Source of the DNA: Chloroflexota bacterium
GTDB lineage: Bacteria; Chloroflexota; Anaerolineae; Caldilineales; Caldilineaceae
Reading direction: 5' to 3'
DNA length: 64,000 nucleotides
NCBI GenBank assembly: GCA_018969295.1
Contig: JAGWYN010000001.1
Coordinates: 1 to 64,000, forward strand
Shown in pieces: positions 52,329 to 59,029 of the stretch; the stretch's first letter is position 1; each line of letters begins with the position of its first letter. Under the pieces are notes generated by a model. That model made no database searches. It was not told the origin of the DNA and saw only the letters and a list, made by a program, of their open reading frames with translations. The position numbers and the translations under genes are program-made.

Positions 52329-54604
52329 GGTGTTTCTCCCAACTGCTCTTGTACACCAGCTGCCCACGGATACTGGGTCAAAAAGGGATCTGGCGGCAGC
52401 GGCACCGACGAAGCAGAAACTTGCTGGATCAAACCATCGTCGCGCACAACCCCTATGCGCATGACCAGTGCGGCTTGTTGGGTGGCTGCTTCGATCTGTT
52501 GTTCTCCCCAGGGTGTCACATACTGGACAGCCCGGCTGGCCGCCACCCTCTGCAGCGCCTGTGCATCTGTCGAGCGGGCTGCCTCGCTCAGGGCCTTCCA
52601 CCAGTAGAGAGCGCCATAGCCGGCCGCTGTGCTCGCCGACACAGTCCGTTCGTTGCCGTAGGCAGTTTTGAAGGCCATGACGAAGGCCAGATTTCCGGCC
52701 GCCTCGATGGTCTGAAAATAGGGGCTGGCCACCCAGTGCCCGGTGGCAGCTGCCCCGATCTGACGGATCTCTTCTTCTTCCAGAGTCAGGTGCAAGACGG
52801 GCAGATCTTGGGGGGTGAAACCGGCTGCGTTGAGTTGTGACAAGAACGCCAGATTGCTTTGGCCCTGGAGCGAGCTGAAGATCGCTTCGGGTGCGGAGAC
52901 CTGCAGCTGGGAAATCAGCTGGCTGAAGTCGGTGGCGGTAGCGGCGAAGTAAAGCTCCCCGGCGATCTCCAGATTGGCAGCCCGCAGCTGTTCTTTCAGG
53001 ATTGTGTGGATTGCGCGCGAGTAGACACCTTCGGTGCCGACCAGCACAAAGCGTGTTTTGGGTTGCAGATCTCGGGCTGTCGCGTCGCTGTTGGTGTCCT
53101 GCGTCTCTGTTTCAGCCTGTGCAAACGCTTTGTTTTCTTGGCCCAGCAGGTACTGCATGGCCGGGACTACCTGTTGGGCCGGGTCCGGGCCCAGGTAGAA
53201 GACATTGGGCGAACGTTCGTAGCCTTCGAAGGGGGCGGTGTAAAAGAGCAGGCTGCCAGCCTCTTCGATGGCTGGGAGAATGGCTTTGCGGATATCGCTG
53301 GTTGAGCCGCCAAAGAGGGCGACGACCTGGTCGGTCTCCAACAGTTTGCGGGTCTTTTCGAGGGCAAGGTCAGTGCTGCCGGTGCTGTCTTCGACGACCG
53401 GCTCGACCAGAAACCCCAGAACTCCCCCGGCCGCATTGAGCTCCGCGATCGCTAGAAAGATCGCGTCGCGTGTAGACTGTTCATTCACCGCCAGGGGGCC
53501 ACTCAAATCCAAAAGCAGGCCGATCTTGACCGTCTCGCTGACAGCGGCGGCGGCGGCTGACAGGCTCATCTGCTGTGCTTCCAAGAAGGTTGCCACCAAA
53601 GGAGATTCAGGCCAGCGGGTCTGGCGGCTGTAGCTGATACCATCAAGCTGTGCATCTACCAGGATTTGGTTGCGTTGCAGGCTGTTCAGCTCGGCCAGTA
53701 CCGGGTCGCGAAAATCGGTGTCGGTGATGATGGAAGCTACATCCAACCGGGCCCCATGCAGGTCGGCGTCGTTGAGATTGGCACCTTTCAGGTTGGCGCC
53801 GATCAGCGTGCTGCCAGCCAGGCTGCTGTTGGCCAGATCGGCGGAGGATAAATTGGCGGCCAGCAGGCTGCTGCCGGCCAGATCGCCCCCTGTCAAGTTG
53901 ACCCCCATGAGATTGGCGAGGTTCATCCACGCTCCGTTGAGTTGGCTGCCCGCCAGCTGAGCGCCGCTCAGGTCGGCGCCGCTCAGCACAGCGCCACTCA
54001 GGTCGGCATTGAACATTTGTACGCCGTTCAACTTGGCGCCGCTGAAATTCACTGCATTCAGCCTGGCACCGGTCAAATTGGCGCCGACCAGATCGCTCTG
54101 GTTGAGCTGTGCGCTGCGCAGAATCGTCTGAGAGAGGTCGACCCCGGTCAGGCTGGCTCCGGTGAGGATAGCACCGCTCAGATTGGTGCCCGTCAGGTCG
54201 GCGCCGCTCAGATTGGCCCCCGTCAGGTCGGCGCCGATCAGGACGGCATCGTGCAGGTTCGCCTCCTGCAGATTGGTGGAGAGCAGGCGTGCGCTGCTCA
54301 GGTCGGCCCCGGCCAGCTGGGCCTTGCTTAAATCGGCGCGGCTCAAATCAGCCTGCACAAAGACGACGCCGCGCAGATCCATCTGGCGGAAAGTGCGCCC
54401 GACAAGACTGGCTTCGGCGCATGCGGGTGCACAGCCGGTTACGCTGGACATCTGATAGTGGAGCCAGCCCAGGGCACCGCCGATCCCTGCCAGCAGCGCC
54501 AGGACGACCAACAGTGTGCGCATGCCAACTTTGTCGATGTTGACCATCAGGGCAAAGAGGACCAGCGAGAGACAGCCCAAGACCAGCAGAAGGAGCAGAC
54601 TCAT
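52325..54604 (-). CDS. Pentapeptide-repeat / UrtA-like substrate-binding fusion protein
   Basis: The 759-residue protein joins two modules seldom seen together. Residues about 1-20 and 30-48 are hydrophobic helices. Residues about 75-290 are pentapeptide repeats. Residues about 359-735 form a periplasmic-binding fold very like urea/amide receptors of the UrtA/AmiC group: KIGLLLDLSGPLAVNEQSTRD, then EEAGSLLFYTAPFEGYERSPN and FYLGPDPAQQVVPAMQYLL. YSRQTRWP links the two, as at the end of many pentapeptide proteins. A membrane-tethered ligand receptor on a beta-helix spacer is the simplest reading. It follows the SPFH gene by 7 bp. No UrtBCDE transporter is in the window. Confidence 0.87.
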   Translation of the reverse strand: MSLLLLLVLGCLSLVLFALMVNIDKVGMRTLLVVLALLAGIGGALGWLHYQMSSVTGCAPACAEASLVGRTFRQMDLRGVVFVQADLSRADLSKAQLAGADLSSARLLSTNLQEANLHDAVLIGADLTGANLSGADLTGTNLSGAILTGASLTGVDLSQTILRSAQLNQSDLVGANLTGARLNAVNFSGAKLNGVQMFNADLSGAVLSGADLSGAQLAGSQLNGAWMNLANLMGVNLTGGDLAGSSLLAANLSSADLANSSLAGSTLIGANLKGANLNDADLHGARLDVASIITDTDFRDPVLAELNSLQRNQILVDAQLDGISYSRQTRWPESPLVATFLEAQQMSLSAAAAAVSETVKIGLLLDLSGPLAVNEQSTRDAIFLAIAELNAAGGVLGFLVEPVVEDSTGSTDLALEKTRKLLETDQVVALFGGSTSDIRKAILPAIEEAGSLLFYTAPFEGYERSPNVFYLGPDPAQQVVPAMQYLLGQENKAFAQAETETQDTNSDATARDLQPKTRFVLVGTEGVYSRAIHTILKEQLRAANLEIAGELYFAATATDFSQLISQLQVSAPEAIFSSLQGQSNLAFLSQLNAAGFTPQDLPVLHLTLEEEEIRQIGAAATGHWVASPYFQTIEAAGNLAFVMAFKTAYGNERTVSASTAAGYGALYWWKALSEAARSTDAQALQRVAASRAVQYVTPWGEQQIEAATQQAALVMRIGVVRDDGLIQQVSASSVPLPPDPFLTQYPWAAGVQEQLGETP

Positions 54605-54611
54605 GGCAACC

Positions 54612-55820
54612 TCACCTGCCGCCTTCGTCGCGCAGCGGTGGAAGCACGGGCAGCATGGACTGGGTGGCGGTGACCGTAGGGCTCTGGACGGGGAGTGTTG
54701 CGGTCACGTCGGTCGTGGCGGTCAAAGCGACAGTCGTGGTCAGCGGATCGTTCAGTTCGGGCAACGGCAGAATCAAAGGAGCGTTGTTGGGGACCAACAT
54801 CACTCGAATATTGGGCGACAGCTTGTCGATGTATTCGTAGGTAAGCAGGTCAGGATTTTCGAGCAGGGCGCTGCCGAGCAGACGGAGGGCCTGCGCCTGC
54901 GCTTCTGCTTCCAGCAGCACCGCCTTGGCCTCGGCTTCCGCTTCCAACACCCGGGCCGCTGCTCTGCCTTTCCCCTCCAGCTCGAGCTGTTGGCTGCGCC
55001 CTTCTGCTTCCAGGACAATTCTGTCGCGCTCTCCGGTCGCCAGGTTGCGTTTCTGCTGCGCCTCATATTCTGTGCGTGCCTGCCCTTCCAGCGCAACCTG
55101 CTTCTCTTCGACTGCGCTGGCATATTCTTCTGTAAAGGCAATATTGCGCAGCAAGAACCGGTCGACCAGCAGCCCCTTGGCCGCAAATTCGGTGCGCAGC
55201 GCCCGTTCCAAAGCAGTCTCCAAATCCTGGCGGACCGAGCTGTTCACCTCGCGGGCTTTGAACTGGGAGACCTGCCCGCGGACAAATCCTTGGATGACAG
55301 GACGGACAAATTCTTCGACGTAGCGCGACTGCCAGTCGATGTGCAATGTCACCACCTGGGCCGGGTTGATCCGAAAGACGATCGAACAGTCGATTCGAAC
55401 TTCCTGCCCGTCGCTTGTGCGCGCGCTGATCGAATCGTCCCCCATCACAGCCCCCTCGTTGGGGGTGCTGGACAAGGTATAGGTCTGCCAGGCGACCGGA
55501 TATTTTATCTCGTGTTCGATGATTGGAAAGATCAGATGGAAGCCTGCCGACATCGGCAGCGGGCGAACCCCGCCCGGCGCGATCAATGAAATTACGACAG
55601 CCACCCGTGTGGGATCGATAAAAACAATCGACGCGCTGACCAGGCTGACGGCAACGACCAGCAAGAGGGGGAAGAGCACGCGCGCCGAGACCAGGTAGAG
55701 CAACGCCAGGGCAATGCCGTCGCGCAGCAGGCTGCGCACAAAGAGCACCCCCATGTAGACAAACAGCAAAATCCAGCTGGCCAGGGTAATATAGTTTAAG
55801 ACATCGTCGAGATTGATCAT
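54612..55820 (-). CDS. SPFH (prohibitin/stomatin-like) membrane protein
   Basis: The 402-residue protein starts at the ATG at 55820, 2 bp after the ABC exporter stop. It has two or three N-terminal hydrophobic segments (about 15-75) and an SPFH domain (about 85-260; PTRVAVVISLIAPGGVRPLPMSAGFHLIFPIIE). An Ala/Glu-rich coiled coil (about 240-325; RAAARVLEAEAEAKAVLLEAEAQAQALRLLG) and a Pro/Thr-rich tail follow. Relatives oligomerise into membrane microdomain scaffolds or protease regulators. Between an exporter and binding proteins it may organise the export machinery. Confidence 0.88.
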   Translation of the reverse strand: MINLDDVLNYITLASWILLFVYMGVLFVRSLLRDGIALALLYLVSARVLFPLLLVVAVSLVSASIVFIDPTRVAVVISLIAPGGVRPLPMSAGFHLIFPIIEHEIKYPVAWQTYTLSSTPNEGAVMGDDSISARTSDGQEVRIDCSIVFRINPAQVVTLHIDWQSRYVEEFVRPVIQGFVRGQVSQFKAREVNSSVRQDLETALERALRTEFAAKGLLVDRFLLRNIAFTEEYASAVEEKQVALEGQARTEYEAQQKRNLATGERDRIVLEAEGRSQQLELEGKGRAAARVLEAEAEAKAVLLEAEAQAQALRLLGSALLENPDLLTYEYIDKLSPNIRVMLVPNNAPLILPLPELNDPLTTTVALTATTDVTATLPVQSPTVTATQSMLPVLPPLRDEGGR

Positions 55821-55822
55821 GG

Positions 55823-58003
55823 TTATGGGTGTGCGATGACCAGCAAGGTTGCAGCATGTTGGCGGACACAGCGCATGGCCACCTGGAGGCTCTCTGCATC
55901 GAGCGCGCCAAAGCTTTCGTCCAAAATTAAAAGCTGGGGTGCCTGGAGCAGCGCTCGCACCAGATAGATGCGACTTTTTTCGCCGTGTGAGAGCTGCCAC
56001 CCACCTTCCCCGACGATCTGGTTCAAACCGGCCGGCATCCGGTCGAGCAATTCCCCCAGCCCAGCTTCACGGCAAATTTCTTGGGCCAACTGCAAATCAG
56101 CCGAGGTCGGCGGCCAGCAGCGTCCCAACAGCAGGTTGAATGCCAGGCTTCCTGTCAAGACATAGTTTTCATGAAATTGGGGCACGACGACGACCTGACG
56201 CCGCCAGGTCGCTGCCCCGACCTTCTGCCAGTCGTAGCCGCGCAAAGCAAGATGGCCTGCAACTGGCTGCCGCAGACCGGCCAGAAGTGCGGCCAGCGTT
56301 GATTTGCCGCCGCCCGAAGGGCCAGTCAACAGGATCTGCTCGCCCTCTTCGATCCGCAGATGACAGCCTTTCAGGATCGGCTGTGCCCGGTCGCTGTACC
56401 GAAAGACGACTGCCTCTGCGGACAACAGGGGAGGGGATGCGCTCTCTGCCGGGTGCCGCGCAGCCCTGTCGGCTGGAGGGGCCGTGGGCAACCCGACCCC
56501 TGTCGCGGTCGGGCGCTGCGCTGCAGAAAAAAGCAGCTGGACTTCCTGCCAGGCGCTGCGCACGTGTGCCAGGCTCTGGATCCCGGTCGTCAGTGTATCC
56601 AGCGCTTGCCAGGCCAGCAACATGCCCCCCAAAGCGATCGCCAGCTGGGCAGGCCCAGGGGTCTGTCCAGCCAGGAGCACGACAAAGAGAGCCAGGCTGG
56701 CGACCACCCAGCTGCGCGCCAGGAGTCCCAGCCGGTTGCCTGCCTGGTCTTCGCGGGTCTGCGGCTGCACATAGTGTGCCAACACCCAGTCCTCCTCCGT
56801 GTGCCAGTGCACCGGGTCCTCCTGGGCCAGGCGCGTGCGGTGCCCTACCATTCGTTCGACCAGGTCGGCCGTCGTCGCCCGGTGGCTGGCAGTAAAGACA
56901 GCGTTGGCCTGGCTGTACTGCCAGCTTGTGACCGCCAGCAGCAGCAGCAGCCCCCCCAATAACGCCAAAAAGAGCCAGCTGCCAGCTCCCAAACTCAGAA
57001 TCACCGCTGCAGCGCCGATCTGAAACAGCGCCAGCAGCGTGATCAACCCCCCTGCCAGCGTGACCTGCTCGACCAGATCGGCTGCCAGCACACGCCCCAG
57101 CAGGTGTCCTGCACCTTGATGGCGAACCTCCTCGGGTTGTAAATTCAGTGCCCCCTGCAACAGACGACTCTTGAAAATTTCGCCGATTCGCACGGCGATC
57201 TGGCGTTGGGCCAGCGAACCCAGCAGCTGAAAAGGGATCGTCGTCAACAGCAGGAGCATCCAGGCCCACAGCCATGCCCAGGAAAACTCGCCAGCCAGCG
57301 CATCCCGCCCGATCAGCCACCACGCACCGACCCCCAGCAGCAGCTGGGCGGCATAGCTGGTCAACAGCAGACCCAACCAGCGCGGCACCTGTGCTGTTTT
57401 CAACTGCTGATGCAAAGAGGACCCTGGCGGCAGACGCAGCAGCCAGCCCCCACGCTGAACTGTCGTGCCCAGCAGTGTTGCCAACAGGGTGTGCCGGGCA
57501 CTGGCCCGTTGTTGCCGCTCCACACCGGCCGCATCCAGCAGCGACTCCACACGCGCCAGCCAGGGGTCCGCCAGATCTGCCCAAAGGGCATCTGCCAGTG
57601 GCTGGGCGCGGAAACGCTGGATCGAGCGGTCAACCCCGATCAAGTAGACCCAGCGCCGATCTCCGCGCAGGAGCACCAAAAAATGAGAGCCCGCAGCGCT
57701 TTCGGGCATTGAAAGCAACGCTGGGCCGAGCCCCTGCAAAAGCCGGTGGGCTTCTCCATACGGGCCAGCCACTGCTTCGATTTCGAGCCCCCACTGCCGC
57801 GCACTCTTCGCAATCCGTTGGTCAAGGGATTGACGGGGCATTCCCCCTGCCAGGCGAGTCTGGATAAAGTCTGGCTCGGCATCCGACAGGGCCCATCCAC
57901 AGGCCTGCGCCAGAGAGAACACCGCCTCTTCCAGACGATCGACGGGCCAGGTCAGGGCAGCCAGCATTGCTGCATCACTGAATCCCTCTGACCTGGCCGT
58001 CAT
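55823..58003 (-). CDS. ABC exporter with degenerate C39-like N-terminal domain
   Basis: This 726-residue exporter follows the small peptide gene by 6 bp. Residues about 1-185 look like a C39-like domain that lost its Cys: ALLSMPESAAGSHFLVLLRGDRRWVYLIGVDRS keeps the His-containing strand. Six membrane segments (about 200-470) precede an ATPase domain with Walker A GPSGGGKST, signature LSHGEKSR (Gly to His) and Walker B LLILDESFGALD. The protein stops at LLVIAHP, directly after the switch His, so the last 30-odd residues of a normal ATPase domain are missing. It resembles the second ABC protein of NHLM-type peptide export cassettes. Confidence 0.85.
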   Translation of the reverse strand: MTARSEGFSDAAMLAALTWPVDRLEEAVFSLAQACGWALSDAEPDFIQTRLAGGMPRQSLDQRIAKSARQWGLEIEAVAGPYGEAHRLLQGLGPALLSMPESAAGSHFLVLLRGDRRWVYLIGVDRSIQRFRAQPLADALWADLADPWLARVESLLDAAGVERQQRASARHTLLATLLGTTVQRGGWLLRLPPGSSLHQQLKTAQVPRWLGLLLTSYAAQLLLGVGAWWLIGRDALAGEFSWAWLWAWMLLLLTTIPFQLLGSLAQRQIAVRIGEIFKSRLLQGALNLQPEEVRHQGAGHLLGRVLAADLVEQVTLAGGLITLLALFQIGAAAVILSLGAGSWLFLALLGGLLLLLAVTSWQYSQANAVFTASHRATTADLVERMVGHRTRLAQEDPVHWHTEEDWVLAHYVQPQTREDQAGNRLGLLARSWVVASLALFVVLLAGQTPGPAQLAIALGGMLLAWQALDTLTTGIQSLAHVRSAWQEVQLLFSAAQRPTATGVGLPTAPPADRAARHPAESASPPLLSAEAVVFRYSDRAQPILKGCHLRIEEGEQILLTGPSGGGKSTLAALLAGLRQPVAGHLALRGYDWQKVGAATWRRQVVVVPQFHENYVLTGSLAFNLLLGRCWPPTSADLQLAQEICREAGLGELLDRMPAGLNQIVGEGGWQLSHGEKSRIYLVRALLQAPQLLILDESFGALDAESLQVAMRCVRQHAATLLVIAHP

Positions 58004-58009
58004 CGAGGT

Positions 58010-58207
58010 TTAGGAAGCTGTCGTGTTGTCAGGGGCGCTGCTGCCGGGCAGAATGTTCCCTGCTGCCTGGGCCAGTTTGTCCCAAAGGGACTGAGCGCCC
58101 TGCTGGATTTCCTCCAGGGTGATCCCGGCGCGCAGGTGGGTGCGCATCGGCAGTCCCCCGTTCAAAGTGCCCTGCTCGTGGTCCGGATGGACGATCTGTT
58201 GACGCAT
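58010..58207 (-). CDS. Small peptide gene, candidate exported precursor
   Basis: The ATG at 58207 with AAAGGA nine bases upstream gives 65 residues. Asn-Gly-Gly at 16-18 followed by Leu-Pro could be a double-glycine leader end for the C39 peptidase encoded upstream. The rest (MRTHLRAGITLEEIQQGAQS, then a helix ending near LAQAAGNILPG) has no Cys and a Ser/Thr-rich tail. A second ATG at 58147 has GGGGG 7 bp upstream and would give a 45-residue peptide lacking the leader. It is placed directly before the second ABC exporter, under its own promoter. It is the best candidate substrate of the export system; the family is unknown to me. Confidence 0.7.
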   Translation of the reverse strand: MRQQIVHPDHEQGTLNGGLPMRTHLRAGITLEEIQQGAQSLWDKLAQAAGNILPGSSAPDNTTAS

Positions 58208-58314
58208 GACGAGAATTCCTTTGTGTGGTTTCAGACCCAAAATGTAGACCGTTTGCATGAACGCTGACACAGCCAAAAGAGGATGAATTCCTGCATATAG
58301 ATGTGTCAATTCCT

Positions 58315-58343
58315 AAACTATCTTAGGGGCGATCTGATAGTTT
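58315..58343. promoter_or_regulatory. Inverted repeat operator candidate over the peptide promoter
   Basis: AAACTATC (58315-58322) and GATAGTTT (58336-58343) are perfect 8-bp arms around a 13-bp spacer. One arm touches the -35 box and the other overlaps the -10 box, so a bound protein would hide the promoter. No regulator gene is adjacent. Confidence 0.65.
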
Positions 58344-58348
58344 GTCAA
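58320..58348 (-). promoter_or_regulatory. Promoter of the small peptide gene
   Basis: On the minus strand TTGACA (58348-58343) and TAAGAT (58325-58320) are separated by 17 bp. The predicted start near 58313 gives a leader of roughly 105 nt before the peptide gene. Confidence 0.8.
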
Positions 58349-58362
58349 TTTGGGGTGAAGGA

Positions 58363-58863
58363 TTATCGGCGGGCCGCGGGGCGCAGCAGCACAGAAGCTG
58401 TGTCGATCCACTGGCCAGAGGCGCGCCAGATCCACTGGGCGGGTGAAATTCTTTCGACCTCGACTTCGGCGACGAGCCCGCCACTTTCCTCCTGGTTGCG
58501 GTCGAACCGGGCCATGCTCAACGGCTGCAACTCCACCAACATCTGGGTCTCCTCCGGGGAAGGCTGCACCGCTGCCACCCAGGCTGACATCGCTGCTGTC
58601 GTGCTGTCTGGCGCGGCTGGGCGCACAAGTGCCAGCTGGCCGGTCTGCAGAGTTTTTTGAGCCGCCAAGGGGAAGGCTGCAATCAATGCCCCGTTGCGCG
58701 TGACGCCGATGACTGAGCCACTTTCAAAACGGACGAGCGGCGCACCCACAAACCAGGCCACCCACAGGCCAAGCAACAGCGCAGCAGCGACCAGGAGTAC
58801 AGCTGCCGGCCATTCACGGTCTGAACGCAGCGAGCGAACAGTGTGGTCAAAAGGCATCGTCAT
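58363..58863 (-). CDS. Miniature HlyD-like membrane fusion protein
   Basis: The 166-residue protein (start ATG 58863 or 58857; neither has a Shine-Dalgarno site) has one N-terminal helix (AAVLLVAAALLLGLWVAWFV). A compact beta-rich domain follows with HlyD-type strands (ALIAAFPLAAQKTLQTGQLALVRPA; TQMLVELQPLSM; GLVAEVEVERISPA). The long coiled-coil hairpin of normal HlyD proteins is absent, as might suit a single-membrane envelope. It sits between the C39 exporter and the peptide gene, the normal place for the adaptor of a peptide export system. The start lies within a tandem repeat tract. Confidence 0.7.
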   Translation of the reverse strand: MTMPFDHTVRSLRSDREWPAAVLLVAAALLLGLWVAWFVGAPLVRFESGSVIGVTRNGALIAAFPLAAQKTLQTGQLALVRPAAPDSTTAAMSAWVAAVQPSPEETQMLVELQPLSMARFDRNQEESGGLVAEVEVERISPAQWIWRASGQWIDTASVLLRPAARR

Positions 58864-58930
58864 CGTGCAACCGTCATCGTGCAACCGTCATCGTGCAACC
58901 GTCATCGTGCAACCGTCATCGTGCAACCGT
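58861..58930 (-). repeat. 14-bp tandem repeat, five perfect units, over the HlyD-like start
   Basis: CATCGTGCAACCGT (plus strand) is repeated five times without change, with partial copies at both ends. On the coding strand each unit supplies an ATG. Because 14 is not a multiple of three, unit number changes the frame of upstream start codons. Confidence 0.93.
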
Positions 58931-58992
58931 CATCGGGGTCTTCCCGTGTGATGTTGGTAAAAAACGCTCTTTCAGTGTACCAGTGCAGGCCA

Positions 58993-59029
58993 CCAGCTGA
59001 CAAAACAAACTGTTTATTCTGTCAGCTGG
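58993..59029. terminator. Hairpin at the end of the C39 exporter gene
   Basis: CCAGCTGACA (58993-59002) and TGTCAGCTGG (59020-59029) are perfect 10-bp arms; the exporter stop codon lies in the 17-nt loop. On the minus strand it precedes the HlyD-like gene. There is no long T-run after it, so it may attenuate rather than end transcription. Confidence 0.6.

Noticed and set aside
51390..54543. Plus-strand open frames across the pentapeptide genes
   Set aside because: They look repetitive because the pentapeptide codons repeat on the other strand; they lack starts with ribosome sites.
58208..58309. 34-codon upstream extension of the small peptide gene (99-residue form)
   Set aside because: The extra codons have no ribosome site at the upstream start, would begin at about the predicted transcription start, and the internal ATG at 58207 has a good Shine-Dalgarno sequence.
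58861..58930. Possible CRISPR array
   Set aside because: The units are directly adjacent 14-mers with no spacers, and no cas genes are present.
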